64,000 nt of DNA from Berberis thunbergii (Eukaryota; Streptophyta; Magnoliopsida; Ranunculales; Berberidaceae), in the NCBI GenBank assembly GCA_003290165.1, contig QNQO01000639.1:248001-312000 (forward strand), written 5' to 3'. This document shows positions 45,400 through 57,179 of this stretch, piece by piece; within the stretch, counting starts at the first letter, position 1; each line of letters begins with the position of its first letter. A program made the translations under genes and the position numbers. Below the pieces are notes generated by a model. It did not search any database. It was not told the DNA's origin and was given only the letters and a program-made list of their open reading frames with translations.

Positions 45400-45423
45400 T
45401 CGTCCCCACGGACGACACCAAAC
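45400..45423 (-). promoter_or_regulatory. Tat 1 primer-binding site
   Basis: On the minus strand, right after the LTR end (CTGCATCA), comes GTTTGGTGTCGTCCGTGGGG. It resembles the TGGCGCCGTCTGTGGGGA site typical of Tat-lineage elements, with mostly C-to-T changes. It confirms the minus orientation. Confidence 0.7.
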
Positions 45424-46046
45424 TGATGCAGTTTTTTCTGCTCCCTGCTTTGACCTAGTCCCGCTAACCTGCTGACCTACACAAGTAATGCCCGTGAGCC
45501 ACAAGCCACCGTGTGGTGGCCAATGGCACTCTGATGCTTAAGTCAAACAGGGTTCCGAGGAAGGTGTAATGTTGTAACATGGAATTTGTCATGTACCTTA
45601 GAATACCAACCTCATGTCTTATTTATAGTACAAGAAGTTCTGATTCTACCTGGCCATCGTAGACATAGTTTAGGGAGGAGATCTTCTTGGAGATCCCTCT
45701 CTAATTAGGAGTTGTGCTGTAGGAGGGAAGTTCCATTTTAGCTCCATGTTCCTAGATAGGCGGGAGATAGTTCCCAATCCAAGAGCAATCCGTAGAAGGG
45801 AGTTTCTATGTGTGGAAGATACTCTGGTGTTCGCTTCCTAGTTGGAAGCAGAGAGCAGTTGTAGTTGCCCGTCCGAAGTTGATCATCGAGATACTTCCCT
45901 GAAGAGGGCATATGGGTATTGAGGATAGATGTCAGATATATGGGCCTAGCATGTTGTGAGAGTTCGGGTCAGCATGGCGGATTGTAGTTGGGCAGGCTTA
46001 GAATCGCTTGGGCTAGATCGATGTTTGCTGACACTTGACGCCATGA
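45424..46046 (-). repeat. Tat 1 5' LTR (right), outer end lost
   Basis: It matches 37146-37770 in the same order. The last recognisable match (GGATCAGTGTT / AGATCGATGTT, then CTTGA.G) is at about 46010-46046, where the inverted-repeat hAT unit begins. The outermost roughly 50 bp, and thus the target duplication, cannot be seen. Confidence 0.85.
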
Positions 46047-49000
46047 AACAATAAAATCTATGATAAAAGATAAAACCATAAAAATGTTATTTCCATTATA
46101 TTTCATATCATAAGTTTCATACATGGGAAAAATAAGTTTCATACATTACCTACTACTCATATTGTACATTAAATGACAAAAATAAGTTTAAATCATCATA
46201 TTACAAGAACTTTCTTACATTGACATAATTCTATTGATAGAATCATTCAGTCTCAATATCGAGGAATTTTGTCTTCAAATTGCAAGATTACAAACTATAT
46301 AGAACTAGAAACTAAATATAAAACCATATTTATGATTAGGGATGGCAGTGGGTCGGATTTGAGCAAATCCATCCCCGCTCCGTCAGGAATAGCAGATCTC
46401 CAAATCCGCCCCAAAAATAGGGCTTCATTCACGGATATGCATTTTATTAAGTGGGCTAACATTCATTTGGATGGTTATGATTGTTGATAAAATGCTAACA
46501 TTTATTTTGTGTTTGTTGATAAAATGTTAATTAAGTGGGGAAAGCATGTTGATTTATATATGTATACTCCTTTGATAATTATTGATCAACCTGTACTTGT
46601 TTCCCTTTGATAATTATTGATCCACTTTTTTCTATGGCGTGTACTTGTGCCTTGCTTCGAAATGACCATTAAGATCTTTGGTTGTATTTTTTATTATGCA
46701 TTTGCGACACTAAAACACTCCCGTTGGCGTGCGTTACTAATATAATATTATAATTACCCATGTTTCATTCAAATAAGGAGTTAGGTTCTATGTTTTATAT
46801 TTCAATTAATTTCCAATTTAATAAACATTTTTTTGACTGAGTTTCTTTATCATTGCAAAGCCGATTCAACAATGTATCTAGATCCGAAGAGGTCATTATG
46901 AGCTCATTTAGGTTATTGTTATGCATTTGCACAAACATGGATTGTTAGCTTACCTTGTTTTAACTTAAAAGAGTTTTAAAGTGCTTGCTTTACAATATAG
47001 AGATTTAGAGTTTAACCATAGAAGATATAAAATGTAGAACAAAATCACAAAAATAATAATTTAAACCCAATGATGTTAATATTTGTAATTGATTAAGAAG
47101 ATGCAGTCAATATTTACTTGATAAAATGTAAAACTTTTTTTAATACCTGTAGAGCATAAAATAATTTAGATGTTTCCTCTTAATAAGAGGTTAGACATCC
47201 TAATTAAATACACCAAAGAAAAAGGATGAATGAGTGCCCTTAAAAAAAAAGATGATATGAGATGAAATGAGTTGAAAAAAAAAACTCATCGGATTGTCAA
47301 CTTTGTTAAGGTTTCTCATGACAACATTACATGCCTGCATTTTGACATTTTTTTAGAAACTTATACACACATTCAAATGTTATTTTCAAGGATGGTGATG
47401 GCATTCCGTAAATTAGGATGCTAGGACACAATTGATAGCCATAATTGTATTCCGTTTTTGGTTGTTTGGTAAAATTTATACAATGATATGAGTATTTTGC
47501 TACATATAAGGTGGTGTGATATGAAAGTTTTATCAGTTTTTGGATCTGATTTTTGTTCATCACATTGATTACTAAGATTTCTCTAACTTGTTTTTTCTTG
47601 ATTAATTAGCTAGCATGTTTTGCCTGACAACCATTAACATTTGACATCTCCATCATGGAAACTCAAGTCTCATAGCTTTGTGTATGACTTTCTTTCTTTG
47701 ATTTTTCTGGTTTTTTTTTTGTATTTTCTTTTGGAAATAATCTATTATGATTTCTTTTGTTTTCTTGATGTGTAGAATATGGCAGGAGAGAGCCCCAGAA
47801 CATGTGAATCTTAGCATTCTACCCCTTTTGGTGATAGTGGCTCTCATCCAACACCCGTGATTGCGAATAATTTACAGTCACCCGATGTACAATCAAATTC
47901 CACTCCTCCCAGCAATGTTAATAATATCATTCCTGTACCACCACTACCCCCAAAAGTAAGTAAAAGAAAGTTAGCATCTCCAGCATGGAATCACTTTACA
48001 TTGATAACCATAAACGGTGAAGAAAAAGCTAAATTCAATTATTGTGGTGTTTTGCTTGGAGGGGAGACTAGGAATGGCACAAGTCATTTAAATGAGCATA
48101 ATAAAAGATGTCTAAGGAACAGGGGTGATCAAGTTGACATTCAACAATTTATATTGAGTACTTCCACATCGACTGGGTCGATTGTTGTTACTGCTTTTTG
48201 CTTCGACCAAGATCTTGCAAGAAAGGCTTTTGCAAAAGCAATTATTTTGTATGAGTACCCTCTTGCAATGGTTGAGCACTATGGTTTTAGAATGTTGATG
48301 GGTGTTATCCAACCACAGTTCAAGGTAGTCAAGGTAGTGTCTAGAAATACCGTAAAAAGTGATATCTCGAAGATGTATGGTCATGAAATGGTGAAAACAA
48401 TGAAATTTTTGGAGAGGAACAAAAGTAGGTTTGCAATTACTATTGATATGTGGAGTACGAGTAATCAAAAAAGGGGGTTTATGACCGCTACAGCGCGTTT
48501 CATTGATGACGATTGGGCATTACAAAGTCGTAATATAAGGTATTCATATATCCTTTCTATTTACATTTACTAATATAATTGTGTGTTAAATCATAAATGT
48601 CATTGATTAATAGTTCTACATTATTGCATATTTATTGTTAGGTTCATTTATATGTCATGGCCTCATACTATTGAAGTTCTTTCTGATACATTGATGCATT
48701 GTTTGATGGAATGGAATTTAGACCGTAAGGTATCTGCATTAACCGTGGATAATTGTTCAACTAATGATAGCATGGTCACTTTTTTATTAAGGAGGCTTAA
48801 TTTAGGCACCATGATGTTAGGGATGATTTATTCCACATGAGATGTTCTGCACACATTTTAAATTTGATTGTGAAAGATGGATTGGAAGTTATAGGTGATG
48901 GTGTTGAAAGAATTCAAAATAGTGTTGCTTATTGGACAGCCACGCCAAAAAGGGAAGAAAATTTATGGAAGCAGCTAGACAGATGAACACTGGTTGTGGT

Positions 49001-51168
49001 AAGAAGTTGGCTTTAGATTGCAAAACAAGGTGGAATTCCACTTATTTGATGTTTGAGACTGCCTTGATTTTCAAGGGTGTTTTTCCTAAGTTGAAGCAAC
49101 GAGATTCACAATATAAATGGTTTCCACGTGATGAAGATTGGTTGTTTGCATCTGATATATGTGAGAAGTTGAAATTGTTTTACAATGCAACCGAATTATT
49201 TTCTGGAACCAAGTATCCTACTGCCAACCATTTTTTCCCTATGATTTGTTCGATTAAAAATTCATTAGTGGCATGACTCTAATTATCCAGTGGTAAGAGA
49301 TATGGCGTCAAACTCTATGGTTGGACTGCAATTCATGGGATAATGGTTGTGCAACTATTTTGGATCCTCGATTCAAAATGAAGTTGATTGGCCATTTGTT
49401 TCCCAAACTCTATGATCAAGATGATGTAGAAGAAAAATTCCACAGAGTTTGGAACTTATGTTTTGACTTGCTAAGTGAATATATGAGCACAGGGTCTGAG
49501 GCAAGTTCTAGTGCTTCAAGGGTTAGTGAAGCTCAGACATATGTAGGTCAACTATAATCTGTACCTGTTAATGATGTTCTTGGTGATTATTTTCTGGATT
49601 CTATGCGGAGCTCTGGGGGTGCACCTAGTAGTATCGTCAAGTCAGAGTTGGATTATTATTTGGTTGATGATGTTATTCCTCCGGAACAAAATTTTTACAT
49701 TCTGAATTGGTAGAAGACTAATGGAAGCAAATATCCGACCTTGAATCAGGTTGCTAAAGACATTATAGTGGTTCCAATCTATACATTTGCTTAGGAGTCT
49801 GCATTTAGTATGGGTGGTAGATTTGTTAGCCCTCCTCGCAATCGACTTCATCCAAAGACATTAGAAGCTTTGATGTGTGCCCAAAACTGGTTATGGGTTG
49901 ATATTAAAGGCAATAAAAAGTATAGTTGTGAATATCTTTCTTATTTGTTTTATGTTTGCTTTTTTTTTTGCGTAAATTAATAACTTAGTTTGTTTATCTT
50001 ATGACAGATGAAACTTTAACATCAACATATCAGAGGTCAACCTTTGAAGATGATGCAGATCTTCTTGAGGTAAATAAGTATATAAATAATTCTATAATGA
50101 ACTAATGATATCTTAGGCTTTGCTAGAATGGATTATTTTATTTGTAGGAACAAAGTTGCATTTTGATTGCATGATCCAAAACTTTTTAATGTTTTTTTAT
50201 TTCAATGACTTGATGGAGGTGATGTAAAACAACACCAAATTTTCTACTTGTCTTCACATGCCTTTTTTATAAGAAACAAACTTAGTAATTTTTTATTTAT
50301 TTCAAGTTGGCTAAGTTTTGCAACAACAAAATAGCAAAAGAATGATCAATTGCCTTATGGTTTTTGTTATTGTCTTGGGTTAATGTGTAGGTTCTAACAC
50401 TTGGAATTCAGGTTTGAGTGTATTGGGTGTTGTCTGCTCTTAGTTTGGATTGTTATTGTTGTGTAATTCATGGTGCTTTCATAAAACTGTAGTTGAGCAT
50501 CATTGATGTTATTGCATGGGTTAAGAGCAAACTATGTTTTGGTTGTTTAAGTCTAGGTTGTTTAATGTTGTATAGACATACATTTAACGTTATTTAAGTG
50601 ATAATTGCTACACCTATTATTAGGTTTTGTGTTGTTATGTGTTATTGAATATATGATCAGGTTCAGGTTGTTTAAAGTTGATCATATTATCAGGATTTTT
50701 GTTGATTATATTATCAAGAATAGCGGAGCGATATTCGCCAATCCATGCGGGGCGATTATGGTTTTTAATTAAAATTATAACCGGATTGGCAGGGCGAATT
50801 TGGGTATCCGCTATTCCTGACGGAGATAGGATGGATTTGCTCAAATCGCCCCAATCCGCTCCACTGCCATCCCTAATCATAAATATGGTTTTATATTTAG
50901 TTTCTAGTTCTATATAGTTTGTAATCTTGAAGGTTAAAGACAAAATTCCTCGATATTGAGACTGAATGATTCTATCTATAGAATTATGTCAATGTCAGAA
51001 AGTTCTTGTAATATGATAATTTAAACTTATTTTTGTCATTTAATGTACAATATGTGTAGTAGGTAATGTGAATATAACTTATTTTTCCCATGTATGAAAT
51101 TTATGATATGAAATATAATGGAAATAACATTTTTATGGTTTATCTTATATCAAAAATTTTATTGTTTC
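46047..51168 (+). mobile_element. hAT transposon with ~290-bp inverted flanks, 5.1 kb
   Basis: The core 46337-50875 has hAT termini TAGGGATGGCA/TGCCATCCCTA. The inner 80-90 bp are also inverted (GGATTTGAGCAAATCCATCC, TCAGGAATAGC). Outside these, 46047-46336 and 50876-51166 are inverted copies of each other at most positions, up to AACAATAAAAT/ATTTTATTGTT. A normal hAT should have an 8-bp direct repeat there; instead the flanks are TTTATGAT and ATCATAAA, perfect inverses. So either the real termini are near 46047 and 51168, or the element sits at the centre of a palindrome. It interrupts the Tat 1 LTR. Confidence 0.85.
47779..49905 (+). pseudogene. hAT transposase (BED/RICESLEEPER type)
   Basis: A likely start is ATG 47779, in frame with the long ORF but with a TAG at codon 12. 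A BED-type zinc finger follows: KLASPAWNHFTLITING, FNYCGVLLGG and SHLNEHNKRC. The catalytic RNase H-like domain begins FAITIDMWSTSNQKRGFM (about 48429-48483). A GT..AG intron lies at 48540-48640. Exon 2 carries LDRKVSALTVDNCSTNDSM, then (shifted) FHMRCSAHILNLIVKDGLE near 48831-48885. LALDCKTRWNSTYLMFETAL lies near 49010-49070. The C-terminal dimerisation domain is at 49640-49905 (SELDYYLVDD, SAFSMGGRFVSPPRNRLHP). Stops at 49711 and 49792 and several frameshifts inactivate it. Confidence 0.9.
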
Positions 51169-51231
51169 CAAGTTTTATGATTTGAAAGTTGTGATTGATT
51201 GTAGTGGGGAGGTGGTGGAATAAGTTAATAG

Positions 51232-51838
51232 CAGTATTCTAAAAAGCGTTAGGCGGTGGGCGAGCGGCGAGCAGGTGCCTAGCGCCCAGGGGCCTAGGCG
51301 GTTTTAGGTTTTGCATTAGAACTTTAATAATTTACAAAAGTTAAATGCCAAGATACATATGCAAAATTTATAAACATCTAAATTAACAATCATGAATTTT
51401 TTTTATTAAAACTCAAATGACTGAAGTTGGCCATGATGGGTACTTTATGCAAAGTTGAATTTATGGACAAATATCCAGATCTACTCTTTTATTTTTTTTC
51501 AAGTTGCATGAATGACCACAGTCATGTTTGATAAAATCTATATTACTAAAATTGGTACCAACAGATCTTTTGAGAATTCCATTAAGTAATCATCAGTGGC
51601 TACATTCAGACATTTATTAAATAAAAAACAATTAAATTGTTTCTTTCCAAAAAAGGGGAAAGAAAAATAAAATAATAACACAATCAACCTTATTAAAAAA
51701 AACTCGCTAGATCGCCCAGACTCCACCCAGACCCGCCTAGGTGCCTACTCGATTTTTCACCCCGCCAAGCCATTAATCTGGGTGTTTCTCAAACGCCTAG
51801 CGCCTAGGCGGCTGCCTAGGCTGTCTTTTAGAACACTG
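51232..51838. mobile_element. hAT-type MITE, 607 bp
   Basis: Ends CAGTATTCTAAAAAGCG and, inverted, CAGTGTTCTAAAAGACAGCC. Both are followed inward by GCCTAGGCG-type repeats. Flanks GTTAATAG (51224-51231) and GATAATAG (51839-51846) agree at seven of eight bases, an 8-bp hAT duplication. The interior is AT-rich with no transposase. Confidence 0.88.
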
Positions 51839-51846
51839 GATAATAG

Positions 51847-52404
51847 TTGGTTGGTTACCGAAATTGAGTGGTTAGGGTGTCAATAGAGCACAGGAGGGTT
51901 TTTAATTATAAATAATTAAATATGAAACACATTGCGCGTCCTAGGATACAAACATAATCTTTCTACGACATGCCATGTGCGCCCTTAAATAGTCAGGTCA
52001 ATGACTTAAAACCTCTTTAATGACGCACTCTGAAGATGTAAAATGCATTGACTTTCTGCACTACGAAAGGACGTGCAAATGAACATCATATCCATTGACA
52101 AATATTTGGAGCTAGCAAATATTACAATTAATGTCTTTTTCCAATCCTTCGATTATATTACTATAGCAAATATTGCAATCTCAAGATCAATATCTTCTTC
52201 AGGTTCTAACTTTTGTTGTCTATGAAACATTACAATTGTTTCTCGAAAAAAAACTCTTCGAGAAGCTGCTTAACAAGTTATCCCTCAAGAACAAACTCTT
52301 GGGACTCTGAATAGGCTATGGATCTACATCTATCTAAACCTGAATCCGTTAGATTCTTGGATCTATTGGACGCCAACAACCTACATATAAACACATTATA
52401 TATA
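51847..52404. other. No recognised gene
   Basis: AT-rich sequence between two repeats, with no supported ORF or element boundary. Confidence 0.4.
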
Positions 52405-53240
52405 CTAAGGATGGAAGTGAACTACGTGCACGTAAATAGAAGAAGTGAAGATTATAGAGAAAGGGAAAGAAGATGGCCGACGGCGGTGGAGAAGAGCCTA
52501 ACAAATAGGGAAGGATATGACGAGGATATGATGGACATTGTTCAATTTGGGCAAGAGCAAATTTGAAAACTAAAAGTTCATTTGAAAATATACACTTTTT
52601 ATTGTTCATTAATCAATGTTTAAGATGGGCTAGTTTTGATTGTAAAAATATGAAATGTGGAGAGAAAAATGGAACATCAAAATGCTAGATGTAAGGGCAT
52701 TTATAATTTATAAATAATTGGAGGGCTTGAAATAAATTATTTTAGGAGCTTAAGTATAATTAATGAATATTTACAGGGGCTGGCTTTGATAAAAAAAATT
52801 AAAAATTAGATGTTAGGGCCTTTTTATAATTTATAGATAATTTGAGGGCTTTAAATAAATTATGTTAGGGCATTGAGTGTAATTAATAAATGTTTAAAGG
52901 ACTGAATTTAAATGTAAATAACATGAGTTTGGGAGGGAAAAATAAAAATTAATATTGAAATTCTAAACATTTAAATGTGTATATATAGCTTATAAATAAT
53001 TATATCAGAGGCTTAGGTATAATTATATCAGAGGCTTAGGTATAATTAATAATATTTGAGAAGGGAAAATTTTTTATCGTAAATAATATGAATTTGGAAG
53101 GGTAAAATGGTATATATGTGCAATAATTTTTTCATTTAAATGACAAAATTACCCCTAGCCACTATTCACCTACCTATTAATTTTTGTTGTAATATGATAG
53201 AATTAGGAGGGAATTTTGGGCAACCCAAAAATCAGGTTGA
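52405..53240. repeat. AT-rich dispersed repeat, copy 2
   Basis: It matches 29545-30450 in order: GGATGGAAGTGAACTACGTG, CACGTAAATA, CATTAATCAATGTTTAAGA, TTTTGATTGTAAAAATATGA, then three units with TAAGGGC.TTTATAATTTATA and GAGGGCTT.AAATAAATTAT, and a closing AGGTTGAAGGCA. A TATAATTATATCAGAGGCTTAG duplication lies at about 52995-53045. No coding region is present. Confidence 0.75.
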
Positions 53241-53484
53241 AGGCATCCAAAAACATTGTTCCTAAGCCCAACTCTCATTATAAATAAAGTTTAGATAATA
53301 AATAAGTCCAAATCAAATAAGGAAAATCTATTTCCAGTAGGAAAGTGTTTCCTATATCATTTTTCTTATCCAACAAGGAAATTTTCATATTTTCAAATCA
53401 AACAAGGAAAACCTATTCCTAATAGAAAAATATTTCTATTTCACTTTTTTTGTCTCACAAAGAGAATTACTTTTATTAACCGGG

Positions 53485-54165
53485 TGATGTAGTCGAATCT
53501 TGCTCTCCTTGACCTTGACCTTGACCTGGACCTGCATAGGGAACGCAGTGAGCCAAGGACGACCGTTGTGATGGTCGATAGAATTTCAATGCTAAAGTCA
53601 GACAAGGCTCGAGAAAATCTTAAAGCTGTAAATTGGATTCAGTAGTGTACTTTCTTCCTCAAACCTGTGTTTTATTTATAATGCGAGAGTTCTCGTTCAG
53701 CTAGGCCTTTGTTAGTGTAGTCTAGGAAAAGAGATTTTGCTGAAGATCCTTTCCTAGTTGGAAGTCATCCATGTAAGAGAGTTTCCCTACACGACTTGTG
53801 CTTCTTAATTTGCGTGGGAAATTACCTTTTTGGAGTGTTGTTCATGCAAGGAAGTTTCCATGTACGACTTATATTTCGATATATGTTTATTATTTGGAAC
53901 CAATGTGTTGCTGGCCTGCCCGTCTTAGGTGATCCCTCAGATACTTGCCTGATTATGGCTAACGGGTATTAGCCTTTACCATGTGATGTGTGGGCTTAAT
54001 ACGGCGCTGCAACTTGGATCTAACCTTCTGGATTCTGCTGAATTGGGCTTAATGTTGTATGGGTCTTGCTAGATTTAGTGGACAATCAATCCCGTTTTAC
54101 TCTGCTGACAAGATCATCGTGACATGAGTATGGTGTGGATTAAATGACGGTTTGGTGTACCATCA
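53485..54165 (-). repeat. Tat 2 3' LTR (left), 681 bp
   Basis: It begins TGATGTAGTCGAATCTTGC and ends GTACCATCA, with the purine-tract complement ACTACTCTCCTGAG just after it. It shares with the Tat 1 LTR GTGAGCCA..GACGACCGT, CAATGCTAAAGTCAGACAAG, TTATTTATA.T and ACTTGCCTGA..A.GGCTAACGGGTATT, in order. The matching 5' LTR is not in the window. Confidence 0.8.
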
Positions 54166-54331
54166 ACTACTCTCCTGAGATGGTGGGCCAGTTCATCGGT
54201 CCATCAAGTCATGTTGTAGAAGACCTGAGCAGTCATGATTGGCTTGAGTATGAATAGGTGTGTTTGCTTGAGCTGTGCACTTCATTAAATAGGTGTGTTT
54301 GCTCGAGAAAAAACCAAAATTTTGTTCACTA

Positions 54332-54338
54332 TATAAAT
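54332..54338 (+). promoter_or_regulatory. TATA box of the Tat 2 antisense gene
   Basis: CTATATAAATC lies about 115 bp upstream of the ATG at 54453, in the same position relative to the LTR as the Tat 1 TATA box. Confidence 0.6.
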
Positions 54339-54452
54339 CTCTTTCTCTGCAGAGTTCACTTTCTTTACTCTTCGATCTTGGAGACTGCTTTGTCACTTTT
54401 CGTGCTTTTGATTTTATCCAACTTCCATGATCGAAAGCTTGTAAGTTCTTCA

Positions 54453-56867
54453 ATGGCGAGTCAGAATCATATTTCTGATGAACTGTTTTCTAAGGGTCGT
54501 AAGTTCTTCGAGGAGAAGTCACTCCTTGTGTCGAATCTGGAAAGCCTCTGCATGACATATGGGATCCATGATGATCTGGTGTTCTTCACATTGGGCGTCG
54601 GTCAGACGCCGCTGTCTCCTCAAGAGGGATTTATCTGCTTGCATCGGGGTATGCTACAATCGAGCATATGTTTTCCTGTTACCAAAGAAATTTGGAGCTT
54701 ATTGGTTTACCTCGCATTGCGCCTGCTCAACTAGTGTCGAACAGGTATATGACGGTGATTGTTATTCTAATTATGGCGAAGAACGCTGGCGTCTGAGTAT
54801 CTCTAAGAGTGATTCAACTATCTACTTCTCCTAGGATAAATGAGCATGATGTGTGCGTGTTGACATCATCGGATTGTTTCGGCAATTTGCCTTACGACTT
54901 CAAGTTTTGGCATAAGTATTGTTTTATGGCTCCTGGGGACTTGGAGTATTTTGAGTTTGTCGGTCATCCGCTCGAGTGAGAGTTTTGTCAACTGAGTAAG
55001 TTTAGTCTTGTTCTTGATTGTGTTAGTGTTAATTGCATATTGAATTGTTATCCGTAATTTTTGTAGGGAAATTTCCAACTAAACCCCTTTCTTATGAGGA
55101 CGAAGCGACCATGAAGATATATTGTGGCATGCCTCGGATGCGGATAGAGGATGTTGTTCAGTCTTCTAACATCAAGCGCAGTGGACTGTGGGCCCATTCG
55201 CATGAGGCTCCCACTCTTTTTAGAGTTTCGAAGCTGAAGTCCGAAGGCAAGTCCTTTTCGAAAAAGAAGAAGTTTCCGAGCTCATTAAGGAGGGCAGAAC
55301 TGAATGAAGTTCTTTCTTTTAATACGTGTTCCCAGAATCCTCATGTTGTCACCAAAACTGCTAGTGAGCCTGTGGGGCAGGTTCTTGATTCATCCATTGG
55401 GGCAAAAGCTGTTGTGTCCGAGGGGCAAAATGCTTAGGCAATAGCCCCTATTTCCCTTCCCGACTTGGATAAGGAATATCTGCAGATGGTGGGAGTCGAA
55501 CATGTAAGGAAGTTGAGCACAGATCAGGCAAAGGTTATAAGCAACATGTTGTTGTAGGCAGGCCTGGCAGTTTCGTCCGACGCGTGTTTGACTCGTCATT
55601 TCTCATTGAAGGACTTTAAGTTCAGCCCCTTATAGGATTGCGAGTCCCCCAGCTCAATGAAAATTCATTTGATAGTCGCCTCTACAACGAGAAGTCTCTT
55701 CCGCGTTGGCTATATTGTCCTCTGTCCGATCTCATCCCCATATTGAGGTGGTGACGAGTCCAAGAGATAATTACTTTATGGCTTCTTCCCTGTCCACTGC
55801 TTTTGAGTCTGTTTGTGAGAGAGAGTCGATCATTGAGGGCAAGGGAAAAGTGTTGGATGAGGACCCCAACGCAGTGAAGACAATGAAGGGCGGTGCTGGA
55901 GTGACTCCGATCCCTGAAGACCTCTAGCCGGATGCACGGATCAATTTGTTTTCTCTGGATGTGTTGAAGATGAGGAACCAAGCTTGGCACCAGGAGGTTG
56001 ATATTTTTTATGCTTTGAAGAAGCATATCAGTAGGTGGAATGATTGGCTGGAAAATTGTGGTTCGGTGCCAACATGTGATACGCAGAGGGCGCAAGGACA
56101 AGGGGTAGAAATATCTCGTCCTTGGGAAGTCATATCAGAACCAAATCGTTGTTGCTGGGATGGACGTTGAGGTTGCTCGTTAAAGGGTGTATACCATAGA
56201 GCGAGTCTTTGCACACTTGTTGAAGTTATACTCTGATGCTCTCCGTGAAATTGAGTCAACGAATGAGCAACTTAAGGAAGGGAGACTTGCTCAATCAACT
56301 GTTGATCTGGAAGATAAGATGAAAGGCTCAGGGGATTCGCTTTGAAACGCTTGAGTTCGAGTTGGCTGAAACAACATCCGCGAGGGACAGGTTCGAGGGA
56401 GAATTGAACCTTGTCCATCATGACTTACATTTTGCTCAAGAGGTTGTAGCCAAGTTGTAGGCTGAGGTGCAAACTCTGAATGCTGAGAAGCCCACAAAGG
56501 AATTCGAGTGGATTGCTCGATGTCAGCAGCTAGAGGTCGACGTTGACTCCAATGCCAAGAGTGTGTGGACAGTAGAAGAACAACTTCTTCAGTTGTAGCA
56601 TAAACTAAGTGTTGCGAATGACAACTTGAGTATCGAGCAATCCAAAACTATACGCTATCGGGCAGGTTGGAGCAGCTGGAATGAGATATTACTGAGTCGA
56701 CGGTGCACGAGGAAAAACTCTCGAAGACCCAAAGCACGTTCATGTTCAACAGAGTCGTGCATGGGCGATTGGAGTTGTTGCATCGGATGAGGGAAGAGCA
56801 TCCCAAATGGGATCTTTCTTGCTATAAAAAGTTGTCTTACGTGGAATTTGGGGAAGCCTCCGACTAG
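54453..56867 (+). pseudogene. Tat 2 antisense accessory gene
   Basis: This is the homologue of 38068-39620. From ATG 54453 it reads MASQNHISDELFSKGRKFFE, then GIHDDLVFFTLG, PQEGFICLHRGMLQSSICFP and VTKEIWSLL, matching FIGLYRGM.DSRLRFPV.DDFW in copy 1. A frame change near 54710 is followed by HDVCVLTSSDCFGNLPYDFK and APGDLEYFEFVG. An intron at 54996-55066 (GTAAGT..TTTTTGTAG) sits where copy 1 has its own. Exon 2 starts KFPTKPLSYEDEATMKIYC. The long C-terminal half (55700-56867) is a coiled coil with many stops and ends VHGRLELLHRMREEHPKWDL and a GEASD-stop, paralleling copy 1's RLELLELIKGEHPDIVLDF. Confidence 0.75.
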
Positions 56868-57179
56868 TTGAAAGAAGAATAAGAAGGTGATCAGTTTGAA
56901 AAAGAAGTTGATGAAGACCAGGGCGTCCGAGTAGCGGCACGTGCGGAACACCCCTTATTTCCTCTCTTTCCAAATCTAACTTTTGTCTGAATCCCCTCCT
57001 AATGAGGAGTGAACTTTATACTTTAGCACATTAAACAACATTTTGTACTTACGCGTATCTTGACTTTCCTTGCTAGCTTTTTTTTGCTTTGTCTTACTAC
57101 ACTACTAGCTTTAAGACAAAAGGTTATGCTGAGTCAAGAAATTGTGTAATTGATCAGCTGATGGGAGCTTCGCATTTAA

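Larger units (their letters stand above)
37146..46046 (-). mobile_element. Ty3/gypsy element 1, Tat lineage, with antisense gene
   Basis: Minus-strand order: right LTR (46046-45424, 5'), primer-binding site, gag remnant, protease, RT, RNase H, integrase, a tandem array (40925-39840), a plus-strand gene (38068-39620), the polypurine tract and the left LTR (3'). This layout, with extra sequence and an antisense ORF between integrase and 3' LTR, is known from the Tat/Retand/Ogre branch. Most of gag is deleted. The 5' LTR lacks its outer end because a hAT unit begins at 46047. Confidence 0.88.
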
